Below are positions 21,861 through 31,700 of a DNA stretch of 33,683 nucleotides, in pieces; positions within the stretch are counted from its first letter, which is position 1, and every line of letters begins with the position of its first letter. Where the stretch lies: the NCBI GenBank assembly GCA_030429105.1, contig JAUIDE010000043.1:1-33683 (forward strand), written 5' to 3'. Made by a program: the position numbers and the translations under genes. The notes under the pieces were generated by a model, which made no database searches, was not told where the DNA came from, and saw nothing but the letters and a program-made list of their open reading frames with translations. Source of the stretch: Alphaproteobacteria bacterium. GTDB taxonomy: Bacteria > Pseudomonadota > Alphaproteobacteria > Rhodobacterales > Rhodobacteraceae.

Positions 21861-23501
21861 TCAGGCGGCCTTCGCCTTGGCGTCGCGACTGGCCTTCCAC
21901 ATCCAGGGGAGAAGCTCCTCGAGGCGCCGTGGATCATGGCTTCGGATTCGGCCGAGGATGTCTGTGAGGTAGGCTTCCGGGTTCAGGCCGGAGAGTTTGG
22001 CGGTCTCGATCACGGTCATCGCGTCGGCCAAAACTTCACCGCCGGCGTCGGATCCCGCGAAGAGAAAGTTCTTCCTGCCCAGCACGATCGGCTTGATGGC
22101 GCGCTCGGCCGCGTTGTTGTCGATGGCGACGCGGGCGTCATCGAGGAACAGGGTGAAGCTCGCCCAGCGGTTCAGCGCGTAGCGCATGGCTTTCGCCAAA
22201 TCGCCCTTGCCGGGGATCTGGGTCAGATGGCGTTCGCACCAGAGGCGGAAGGCCTCGACCTTCGGGCGGCTCTCTCGCTGGCGCACAGCATGGCGAACAT
22301 CGAGGGTCTGACCGTTGATGGCGGCCTCGATGTCGTAGAGCGCGCCGATCCGCTCCAGCGCATCCCGTGCGAGCGGACTGTCCGTCGCCTTCCAGACGTC
22401 GTGGAAGTCCCGCCGCAGATGCGCCCAGCACGCCGCCTCCCGCACGCGTGTCTCGCCGTCGAGCCCGGGCTCGTAGAGTTCCCTGAAGCCGGCATAGGCG
22501 TCGGCCTGCAGGGTCCCGGTGAAGTCCGCCAGATGTTCGCGGGGATGCTCGCCCTTGCGGTCGGGCGAGAACCAGTAGGCCACGGCGGGCGGGTCGCTCC
22601 CCGCCCAGGGGCGGTCGTCCTTCACGTACACCCAGATGCGGCCCTCCTTCACGCCGCGCGCCAGGCCTTCGATCCGCTTCTTCTTCGGATCGAGCACGCG
22701 GATCGGCGTGTCGTCGGCATGGATGCGATCCGACGCCACCACCACGTCGCGGATCAGGTCGGCCAGCGGCCGCAGGACGCCCGCGGCCTGGCCGCACCAG
22801 TCGATCAGCGTCGAGCGCGGAATGTCGGCGCCCATGCGGGCGAAGATCTCGCCCTGTCGGTATAGCGGCTGCTGGTCGTCGTATCTTGCAACGAGGATGT
22901 GCGCGAGCAGCGCGGGGCCGGCCGCGCCGCGCCGGACAGGCCGCGGCGGCGCGGGGGTCTGCACCATGCGCTCGCAATCCCGGCAGGACTTCTTCGGTCG
23001 GCGGATCTCGACGACCTTCAGCTTCGCGGCGATGAAGTCGAGGATCTCGGCGAGGTCTTCTCCGACCAGCCGCAACACCCCGCCGCAGTCCGGGCAGCGT
23101 TCGCCGGGATCGAGCACGACGGTCTCGCGCGGCGCATCATCGGCGATGCGGGGCCTGCCGCGGCGCCGCGGCGACAGGGGGAGGTCGGGCGCGGCGATCC
23201 CGGCCACAGGCGTCTCGTCGGCCTCCGTCGCGTCCATCTCCAGCGACGGATCCGCGGCGGCGCGGGCGGCCTCGAGGTTCTCGAGCGCAAGCTCCAGCTG
23301 CTCGATCTCGCGCTCGATCTTCTCCGAGCTCGGGCCGAAGCGCTGCTTCTTGAGCCGTGCGATGGTGACCCTGAGCGCCTGCACCAGCGCCTCGTAGGCG
23401 CGGTTCGCCGCATCCATTCCGGTGATCTGCGCGCGCAGGCCGAGCACCATGGCCTGCAGCAGCGCGGAATCGTCGGGGAGGGCGTCAGCGTTCGGCGTCA
23501 T
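21861..23501 (-). CDS. tnpC: IS66 transposase TnpC
   Basis: A 546-residue DDE-type transposase from ATG 23501. It has an N-terminal coiled-coil and leucine-rich region (IEREIEQLELALENLEAAR), a zinc-binding-like segment (ERCPDCGGVLRLVGEDLAEI), a second cysteine pair (SCRDCERM), then the catalytic core with HADDTPIRVLDP, LQADAYAGF and ACWAHLRRDFHDVW. The C-terminal tail (NNAAERAIKPIVLGRKNFLF) is the standard IS66 C-terminal signature. Length is normal for the family and no frameshift is seen. Its start is 62 bases after tnpB. Confidence 0.95.
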   Translation of the reverse strand: MTPNADALPDDSALLQAMVLGLRAQITGMDAANRAYEALVQALRVTIARLKKQRFGPSSEKIEREIEQLELALENLEAARAAADPSLEMDATEADETPVAGIAAPDLPLSPRRRGRPRIADDAPRETVVLDPGERCPDCGGVLRLVGEDLAEILDFIAAKLKVVEIRRPKKSCRDCERMVQTPAPPRPVRRGAAGPALLAHILVARYDDQQPLYRQGEIFARMGADIPRSTLIDWCGQAAGVLRPLADLIRDVVVASDRIHADDTPIRVLDPKKKRIEGLARGVKEGRIWVYVKDDRPWAGSDPPAVAYWFSPDRKGEHPREHLADFTGTLQADAYAGFRELYEPGLDGETRVREAACWAHLRRDFHDVWKATDSPLARDALERIGALYDIEAAINGQTLDVRHAVRQRESRPKVEAFRLWCERHLTQIPGKGDLAKAMRYALNRWASFTLFLDDARVAIDNNAAERAIKPIVLGRKNFLFAGSDAGGEVLADAMTVIETAKLSGLNPEAYLTDILGRIRSHDPRRLEELLPWMWKASRDAKAKAA

Positions 23502-23563
23502 GCCCGGATGATACCCGAGACCACGGCCCGGAACCATATCAAATCATTGATTCAATGCATGAA

Positions 23564-23914
23564 TCACACGACCCGCGCCGGCGGCGAGGACCAGGCCGGA
23601 CGCCGCCAGTCGATCCCTTCCCAGAGCATCGCGAGCTGCGCCGCGGTCAGCCGCGCCGCCGTGCCGTCCGCAGGAGAGGGCCACGGGAAGCGCCCCTTCT
23701 CCAGCACCTTGTAGTAGAGGCAGAACCCCTGGCCGTCCCAGAACAGCAGCTTGATCCGGTCGCCGCGCCGGCCGCGATAGCAGAACACCGCTCCCGACGC
23801 CGGGTTCTGCTTCAGCACCAGCTGCGCGTGCGCCGCAAGGCCGGCGATCCCCTTCCTCATGTCCGTCACGCCGCAGGCCAGATAGACCCGCACGCCCGCG
23901 CCCGGCGCGATCAT
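23564..23914 (-). CDS. tnpB: IS66 accessory protein TnpB
   Basis: A 116-residue protein of the IS66 Orf2 family: VRVYLACGVTDMRKGIAGLA, then FCYRGRRGDRIKLLFWDGQG and FCLYYKVLEKGRFPWP. It is needed together with TnpA and TnpC for transposition in characterised IS66 elements, although its biochemical role is unclear. The start at 23914 overlaps the end of tnpA by ATGA; a longer upstream frame is only overlap with tnpA. Confidence 0.95.
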   Translation of the reverse strand: MIAPGAGVRVYLACGVTDMRKGIAGLAAHAQLVLKQNPASGAVFCYRGRRGDRIKLLFWDGQGFCLYYKVLEKGRFPWPSPADGTAARLTAAQLAMLWEGIDWRRPAWSSPPARVV

Positions 23915-24300
23915 GCGCGCTCCACGGCGCCGATCAGCCGTCGAAGCTCGGACGTCGGCAGCCCCGCAGGCGCCCGCAGAACACGACCGCCGACCAGCAC
24001 GATCTCCACCGTCGCCATCGCTGACGGCGCGGCGGGCGTGCATTCCATCTCCATCACAGGGGCGTCGCCCGCGGCTCCGGACACGACCTCGATGAAGCCC
24101 ATCACGCCGGCGGGCGCCCAGAGATCACCGCGCCGCGCCGCGCGTCGCCAGTCGTAGACCTGCTGGCGCGTCACATCGAACCGTCGTGCAACATCCGAAA
24201 CGACCGCATCCGGCTCCAGGGACGCCATCACGACCGCAAGCTTTTCCTCGACGCTCCAGCGCCGCCGACGCTCCACCCGCCCCAGAACTTCGCCCCGCAT
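23911..24300 (-). CDS. tnpA: IS66 accessory protein TnpA
   Basis: A 129-residue helix-turn-helix protein of the IS66 Orf1 / IS3-like OrfA type: RRRWSVEEKLAVVMASLEPD, then VSDVARRFDVTRQQVYDWRR. The C-terminal half (ATVEIVLVGGRVLRAPAGLP) is typical of IS66 TnpA. Probably binds the element ends or controls transposition. It is first in the tnpABC unit, 100 bases from the right tip, and overlaps tnpB by ATGA. Confidence 0.93.
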   Translation of the reverse strand: MRGEVLGRVERRRRWSVEEKLAVVMASLEPDAVVSDVARRFDVTRQQVYDWRRAARRGDLWAPAGVMGFIEVVSGAAGDAPVMEMECTPAAPSAMATVEIVLVGGRVLRAPAGLPTSELRRLIGAVERA

Positions 24301-24400
24301 CGACGACCCTGATCCTATGGACGTCGCTGTCGACGTCCTCAGAGACGTCTCTTCGCAGATCAGTCCGCGAAAATGCAGGCGGCCCAGAGCGGCCGGTTAC

Positions 24401-24408
24401 GCGGATTC
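24401..24408. repeat. IS66 target-site duplication, right copy
   Basis: GCGGATTC, exact copy of 21828-21835. Confidence 0.95.
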
Positions 24409-24864
24409 GGGCTCTGGGCGGAGACCTGCGATATCGACGGACGCATCTGGCAGGTCCTGTGGGACGAGGCGCGCGCGGCTTTCGTCACCCGGAGAGACGA
24501 CGCCGACATGGGGATCGCCGTTCAGGTCTTTTCCTCGCCGGGCGGGGAGATCGCCGCGTTGAGCGACATGCTGGTCGCGGCCGGAGACCTTGAGCCCGAG
24601 GCCGCCTGCACATGGCGAGCCGTCGCCCTTCGGCCGGCCCCGCTCAGCAGGGCCTTTCATGTGCTGACCCCCGACGATCCGGCCGCCCTTGCCGCCGCTG
24701 CCTCCGGCGAAATCCCCGAACCCGTCTGCGGCCCCTATGGCGCCTCGACGCATGGCGTCCGGTATTTCATGACCGATCTTCGCTGGCCCGGGCGCGCGAT
24801 CTTTGTCGAGGAAGGCCAGGAAAGGCCGCTCTTCGATCCCTCGAGCATCACTCTTCTGCGCTGA
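24409..24864 (+). pseudogene. Periplasmic protein gene, 3' part, cut by IS66
   Basis: The remaining 151 codons of the interrupted gene: GLWAETCDIDGRIWQVLWDE, then RDDADMGIAVQVFSSPGG and VCGPYGASTHGVRYFMTDL to the stop. The 5' part (48 codons) and this part are in the same phase after removal of the IS and one target copy, giving an intact 199-residue ancestral exported protein of unknown function. An ATG at 24373 inside the right end of the IS is in this frame, so a leaderless cytoplasmic fragment could be made. The 3' end overlaps the convergent DUF4893 gene by 17 bases. Confidence 0.85.
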
Positions 24865-25477
24865 GGATGGCGCCGGTTAAGGGCGCCAGTTCCAGGATGT
24901 CGAAAGCGGATTCTGCCACGGGTTCGGGGAATTCCAGCCGCAGGCGCCCATCATCGAGACGGAACAGAACCGCCATCTGATTGCGCGACGGGTTGTCCCC
25001 GAACCGGATCGGCGCGTCATGGGCGTAATGCAGCGCCCCGAGATAGAGAAGTCTCTCCTCGGTCAGCCGGTAAAGGCGCCCGAGGCTCCGCTGCGAGCCG
25101 GTGGTCTTGTGCAGCGCCCACCCCGCCCCGTCGTCGAAAATGCGGCAGGAAAACCAGCCGTAGACGGTCAGCGCCGGTTCGCCGCCGAGCTTGAGGAAAC
25201 GGCAGCGCCAATCGCCGCTCGGGTCATAGCCCGCCTCGAAAGGCAGGATCCGGCCCGAAAGCGCGTGCGTGAGCGTCTCGAGGGCGGCCGCGTCGGAGGC
25301 GCCGGCGGCCATCTCGATTGCGACCGCACGGCGCGTGTCGAAGTCCGCGAGGACCTCGGCGTCCCGTTCCGACATCAGACCGACGATCGCCCCGTCCGCC
25401 GAGGCGGGGGTCGTCATCGTCAAGGACGCGATCCCGATCGCCACGGCTGCGGCGGCGGCAAGTCTGCTGTTCGGCAT
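24848..25477 (-). CDS. DUF4893 family exported protein
   Basis: A 209-residue protein; ATG 25477 starts a signal peptide (MPNSRLAAAAAVAIGIASLT, cleavage near ASADG), and the longer upstream frame is not supported. The mature part matches DUF4893: SGDWRCRFLKLGGEPALTVY, then GWFSCRIFDDGAGWALHKTT, GSQRSLGRLYRLTEERLLYL and EFPEPVAESAFDILEL. Two Cys in the first half (CRF, SCR) may pair. Function of the family is unknown; it is common in alphaproteobacteria. It is convergent with, and overlaps by 17 bases, the gene interrupted by IS66. Confidence 0.85.
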   Translation of the reverse strand: MPNSRLAAAAAVAIGIASLTMTTPASADGAIVGLMSERDAEVLADFDTRRAVAIEMAAGASDAAALETLTHALSGRILPFEAGYDPSGDWRCRFLKLGGEPALTVYGWFSCRIFDDGAGWALHKTTGSQRSLGRLYRLTEERLLYLGALHYAHDAPIRFGDNPSRNQMAVLFRLDDGRLRLEFPEPVAESAFDILELAPLTGAILSAEE

Positions 25478-25706
25478 CCAAAGCTCCGCTGTCTCCTTCG
25501 CCGATGCGGCACCGCGCCGACGAACACAAGGGTTTTGGGGCGCGGTCGGAGGGCGACCCCATTTCGGCGCCCCCGGTTTCACGCGAAGGACCCGTCCCGC
25601 CGCGCTCCCCGGAAAAACCCCGCCGCGCCGGGGATGCCGGCGGGCGGGGAGTGACGGCGGATAAAACGATCCGCCACGTTTTCCGGCGAGCGGGCCGGAA
25701 CGGTGC

Positions 25707-25724
25707 GGGGCCGCGGACGGCCCC
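25707..25724 (-). terminator. Possible terminator after the RTX gene
   Basis: GGGGCCG (25707-25713) and CGGCCCC (25718-25724) form a 7-bp stem with a 4-nt loop 10 bases past the RTX stop; a second stem TTCCGG/CCGGAA (25681-25700) follows. No U-run. The remaining gap (25478-25680) should hold the DUF4893 promoter, but I see no clear boxes. Confidence 0.4.
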
Positions 25725-25733
25725 GGCAAGAGG

Positions 25734-28700
25734 TCAGCTGAACAAGAAGTCGTCCGCGGTCAGCCCGGTGACGCCTTGCACAGTAATTATCTGAGACGGG
25801 TTCGCACCCACATCGATCAACGTGTCGCCACCGACGGTCCCGATAAACAAATCGACGTATCGAAGCCCTGCGAAACCGGACAGGTCGATGACGTCACCAC
25901 CCACGATGCCGGCACCCTCGAAACCAATGATCGTATCGTCGCCAATAGTGCCGGAGAAAATGAATGTGTCATCGCCGGCGTTGCCACGAAGTGTATCATT
26001 GCCTTCACCACCTGCCAGCGTGTCGGCGGCCGAACCGGCCTGAAGATCATCATTGCCACTGGCTCCATAGATCTTGAGCGGGCGGGTCAGGCTGCTGGCG
26101 TCCACGGTATCGCCTGATGACGTACCCTCGAGCGTAAGGTCGCCTGTGTTGCTCATCGACGCCAGGTCAACCCCGGCCAGCGTCGAGACGCCGTCCACCA
26201 CAACGTCGCCGCTTCCCGTGACGGTCAGGCCATTCGCCTGAATGGTCGAGAGCGTCAGCGTCACGTCGGCCCCCAGCACGAACGACGCGGCGGCGGGCAA
26301 TGTGTCCGCGTTCCGGATGTCGAGCGTCCCAGGCCCGGTCGACGTCACCGTGTAGGCGATATCGGCGAAGTCGAACCCGGCCGCCAGCGTCGCGTCGGCC
26401 ACCCCGAGAGCGAGGGTGACACCACCGGGAGGCTCGATCAGCGCCAGGTCGGCGGCCGAGCCGGCCAGTCCGGTGATCACCATCTGGCCGAAGCCGGTCG
26501 CCATGTCGCCGTCGACCTGCGCGGCGGTCACGGTGAGGGTGGCGCCGGTTCCGACCTCGTAGGCGGTGACGCCGCCCAGCGTGTTGTTGCCGGAGAGATC
26601 GACCGTGTCATTGTCGTTGATGCGCGCGGTGATGGGCGGCGTGCCGTAGTCTGTGTCGATGAACGACGCGAGGTCTGTTCCGTTCTGGACGCCGCGCACG
26701 ACCACCGAACCGGGTCCCGCCGCAGAATGGAAGGTCGACCAGAATGGGTCACCAGCCCCGAATTGCACGATGTCCGCGCTCAGCTTGTCGGCGCCGATCG
26801 TCAGTTCGTTTCCGCTGAGAAGGAACCGCGTGACCGTGTCGATCTTGGCGCTGTCGGCGATGGCGAGATCGTCCGTCAACGAGACGTAGGTGCTTCGCAC
26901 ATCCACACCGGAGAGGTCGGCGTCGCCCGGGAGCCCCACCAGCCAGAGTTCTGCTCGGGTTCCCGCATTGCCGGACGTCGCGTCGATCTGTTTCCCGGTC
27001 GCTTGCGTGCCGAGCAGCGTCAGGAACATGTTGTCGCCCGTCAGGTCGTAACGCTCGACCGCGCCGAGGGTGGCGTTGTTCCGGAGGTCAGCGGCCGCGG
27101 ACAACCGCACCTCGAGCGTCTCGACCGTGGCGTTGGTGAGGTTGGTGTCCGCCGTGACGTCCGTCACGATCACCTTGCCGTCGCCGGTGATCGACACATC
27201 GCTCGCCTGCGCCGCCGTCAGCGTCACGGTGGCCCCGTTGGCGATGGTCAGCGCGTCGAGCCCGGTCAGCGTCACGCCGGTGAAGTCTAGCGTGCCGCCT
27301 GTCGCGGCGAGGGTGAAGTTATCCGCCGAAGACCCGTTGAGCGCGCCCGTGACCACATTGGTGCTGACCGTGACATTCCCGGTCCCGGTCGTCACCGCCT
27401 GGCCCGTCGCCCCGACCGTGAAGGTCTGGTTGCCGTCGCCGAGGATGTAGGCTTCGATCGCCGCGTCGCCGGTGAACGTGGCCGCCTCGGTCAAGTCGAT
27501 GGTCTGCGTGCCCGCATCCGCCCCACCCGCGAGGATCGTCAGCGAGGCGTTCTGCGCCGCGTCGAGCGTAACGGTCGCGTCGGCGTCATTGAAGTCGAGT
27601 TCGCCCGCGTCGAGACCCGTCGCCCCGGACAGGTTCGTGCCATCCACCACCCGGCAGGTGTCGTCGGCGCCGAAGCCCGTGAACGTCCCCGTATAGGCGC
27701 CGGCGCCGAACACCAGCGTGTTCGCACCCGTGCCGCCGTTCACGTTCTGCGCCAGGGCACCGAGCGTGAAGGTGTTTGCGCCGTTCGTCAGGTTGTAGCT
27801 CTCCACCTCGGCGGCGCCCGTCGCAACGCCCGCCTCCGACAACCCAACACTGTTCGCCCCAGTCGCCGTCGAGATCAGCGCGTTCTGCGCGATCGTCATG
27901 GTCGCGTTCACCCCGTTGCCGAGCGTGACGCGCTCGACGCCGGTGAAGGTCGAGGCGCTGATGTCGGAGATCGCGGTGATCGCGACCGTGTCCGCGCCGC
28001 CGTCGCCGAGGCTGTAGGCCCCGGTCGTGGTCAGGCCGTTGACGATCACCGTCTGGTCGGCACTGTCTCCGTCCGCAACCTCCACGTTCGTCCCCGCGGC
28101 GACCGTGATCGTGCCCGCGCCCGTCAGCCGGTAGGTCTCGATCGCCGCGTCCGCGGTGAAGGTGTCGGCCTCGATCACAACGATGATCTGCGCGCCTGCC
28201 GCGTTCGCGATGGTCAGCGAGCCGTTCTGCGCAGCGTTCAGTGTCACCGTCGCGCTGGCGTCCTGGAAGTCGAGCGTGCCCTGCGTCAGGCCCGTCGCGC
28301 CAGACAGGTTCGTGCCGCCCACCACCCGATAGGTGTCGTCCGCGTCGAAGTCCGTGAACGTCCCAGTATAGGTGTCGGCTCCGAACACCAGCGTGTTGAC
28401 TCCGCCGCTCTCCGTCACGTTCTGGCCCGTGGCCCCCAGTGTGAAGGTGTTCGCGCCCTCGCCGAGCAAATAAGTCTCCACATCCGCGTCGCCCGTCGCC
28501 GTATCGGCCGTGGTCAGGGTTATCGTGTCCGCCCCACTCAACGCAGTGATACCGCTGGTGAACGCGTTGTGCTGCGCCGCCGTCATCGACACCGGGCCGG
28601 TGAAGGTGAGCGCGTTTGCGGTCGTGGCCGCGCCGCCATTCACCCCGGAAATGTTCGCGCCGGGGGTGAGATCGAGCGTGTAGTTCGCGCCAACGGTGAA

Positions 28701-31700
28701 GGCGAACGTCCCGGTTGCGTCCACCGCCCCGATCCTGATCGTCCCCGAGCCTGCCGACGCGGCGACGCTCTGGCCCGCATAGCCCAGCGTGAAGTCGTTC
28801 ACCTCCCTGGTCAGCGTGTAGCGCGCGACGGAGGTCTTGCCGGTCAGTGTGGATCCGCCGTCGCCGACCGCCTCGTCGAAGACGATGGTGACGTCGCCGC
28901 CCTGCGCGCCGCTCCCCGCAACGGTGATCGCCGCGGCGTGCTGCGCCTCGCTGATCGTGACGGTCGCGCCGGGGGCGGCCACGTCGATGGTCTCGACGCC
29001 GGTGAAGGTCGACGCGCCGGAGAGGTTCGCGCCCGTCGAGACCTTGACCGTGTCGTTTCCGTCGCCGAGCGCGATTGCGCCGGTGATCGCGCGCGCGCCG
29101 ACGTCAACGACGTCCGCGCCGGTGCCTCCTGCCACGCCCTGGCCGTCTGCGCCGAGAACGAAGCTGTTCGCGCCGTTGGCGAGCACGTAGGTCTCCACCT
29201 CCGCGTCGCCCGTCGCCACGCCTGCGTTGAACAGGGTGACCGTGTTGATCCCCTCCGCCGAAGCGATCAGCGTGTTCTGCGCGATGGTCATCGTCGCGTT
29301 CACGCCCGAGCCGAGCGTGACGCGCTCGACGCCGGTGAAGGTCGAGCCCTTGATGTCCGAGTTTGCGATGATCGACACGGTGTCGGCGGTCCCGCCGCCG
29401 AGATCATAGGCGCCGGTCGTGGTTAGCCCGTCGACGACCACCGTCTGGTCTGCAGAATCGCTGCCACCGACGGAGACCGCAGTGCCCGCGGCGACCGTGA
29501 TCTGGCTGACGCCGGTCAGCTGGTAGGTCTCTACGTTCGCGTCCGCCGTGAAGGTATCGGCCTCACTGACGCTGATGGTCTGCGCGCCGGCATCCGCCCC
29601 ATTGGCGAGGACCGTCAGCGAGCCGTTCTGCGCCGCATCGAGCGTCACCGCGGCGTCAGCGTCCTGGAAGTCGAGCACGCCCGCGTCGAGACCCGTCGCC
29701 CCGGACATGTTCGTGCCGTTCACCACCTGGTAGGTATCGTCCACGCCGAAGCCCGTGAACGTCCCGCTGTAGGCACCCGATCCGAAGACCAGCGTGTTGG
29801 CTCCGCCGCTCTCCGTCGCGTTCTGGCCGAGCGCTCCCAGCGAGAAGGTGTTGGCGCCGTCGGCGAGTGCGTAGGTCTCCACATCCTCGTCGCCCGTCGT
29901 CGCGCCGGCCTCGCTCAGCGTGATCGTGTTGGTCCCCGCCGCCTCGGCGATCAGCGCGTTCTGCGCGATGGTCATCGTCGCGTTCGCATCCTTATCGAGC
30001 GTGACGCGCTCGACGCCCGTGAAGATCTTCGCACCGGAGAGGTTCCCGCCGTCCGACACCTTGACCGTGTCGGTTCCGTCTCCAAGCGCAATCGCGCCGG
30101 TGATCGCGCGCGCGCCGATGTCGACGACGTCCGCCCCTGTGCCGCCGGTCACGCTCTGGCCGTTCGCCCCCAAGGTGAAGGTGTTCGGGCCGACATTGGC
30201 GAGGGTGTAGCTCTCGATGTCGGCATCGCCGGTGACCGTGCCGCCGTTGGAGAAGGTTATTGCGTTTGGCCCGTCGCCGGTGATCCCAGCCGCCGCAATG
30301 TGCTGATTGGTCGACATCGTAGCCGTCGCGTCAGAGAGCAGATCGAAGGTGAAGGTTCCCCCGATTGCCGAGACTTCGGCTTGCGAGATGTTGACCCCAT
30401 CGTCCAACCGGACGACGTTCGCTCCCCCGGCCAGCGCATACGTCCCAGAGACGTTCAGGCCGCCGACGTCGACCGTATCGTCTCCCGCTCCGCCTGTGAC
30501 GGACTGACCGCCAGCGCTGAGGCGAAGGACATTATCGTGCGAACCGTCGAGGACGTATGTCTCGATATCGGTATCGGCATCGCTGTCCGCAGAACCGACA
30601 AGCGTGATCGTTTCCGATCCGCCGCCATTGATCATGACGTCTTGCACGTCATGCTGGGCGACCGACATGGTCACCGAAGCTCCGTCGACAAGCGAATAGA
30701 CATCGACGCCCCTCAGCGTGGCGCCAGAAACATCGGAGCCCATTTCGAGTTCAACTGTTGAATATGCATCGGTGAAATCAAATGCTTTCTGAAGCACCTC
30801 ATATTCTATTACAGTTAATGTCACATTGCCATTCTCAAATTTTACGTCATTACCCAAGAGTGACGATGACGCCTCAAGGGCGTGGGACGACATATCAAAA
30901 AGATCAACAGTCGCAAGATTGCTGTTTGCGCTGATATCCCGATCTGAAGTTTGGTAGACGGTCAGATCGAGATGCGGTTGGACCTTTGAGAGGTCCGTGT
31001 CATCCTGAAGATCGTATACCTCAACATCGACGCCCGCATCACCCTCGATCAAGCGACCAGTCGCTTGCACCTCTGCGAAACTTGCTGCTCGCGCCCCGAG
31101 GGCATACTCGTCCACTGCATCATCCAGCGAACGGTTCGTGCGCAGGTCGAGCACGCCTTCGCCCGAAATCAGCGTGGCTTCCGCAGTCGGCGATGACCCA
31201 CGCTGAAAACCCCAAGCGTCGGTTGTAGAGCCAAAGTCCGCTATCTCGATCCGTCCAGCCCCGATTGCCTCGCGGAATGTCGCCTGTTCCTCGCCCAAGC
31301 GAAGCGTGACGCCAGGGCCGACATCGTAAGCGTCAATGCGCAACGCCGGGGGAAGCTCCGTACCGCTTCCGCGAAGCAGGGCGCCAATCGGCGAAGTTAT
31401 GGTCGCGTTCGCTCCCAGGTCGACGACGCCCGATTCTCTGAACTCAAGCGTGACGTACAGATGGTCGTTTTGCGCCGAGATATTGTTTTCACCAAATCGA
31501 CTGAAGTCAGTGTTATCGTCTGCCTCCACAACGACTACTCTGCCCGCCGCGCCGGTCTGCTGCGAAGACCTGTCCGTATCGCGGGTCCAGATCGCTACCC
31601 GGTCGTTGATCTGGCGCGCGTTCGCCTGTTCGCCCGTCAGGCGAAGGGTCGTATTCGCGCCAAGCACAGTCACCCGAAGTTCGCCGAGATCGGCGTTGGC

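Larger units (their letters stand above)
21836..24400. mobile_element. Complete IS66-family insertion sequence (2,565 bp)
   Basis: Both ends begin GTAACCGGCCGCTC read inward, a 14-bp perfect terminal inverted repeat that continues imperfectly, with the family's characteristic GTAA tips. It is bounded by an 8-bp direct repeat. It carries the three standard genes tnpA, tnpB and tnpC on the minus strand, all apparently intact. tnpC ends 25 bases from the left tip. The insertion is in a periplasmic protein gene. Intact genes, matching ends and an undiverged duplication indicate a recent insertion that could still be active. Confidence 0.95.

Noticed and set aside
27450-30250. Repeats that might suggest a CRISPR array
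   Set aside because: Period is about 680-700 bp, units are in frame and code for beta-strand modules; no short repeat-spacer structure.
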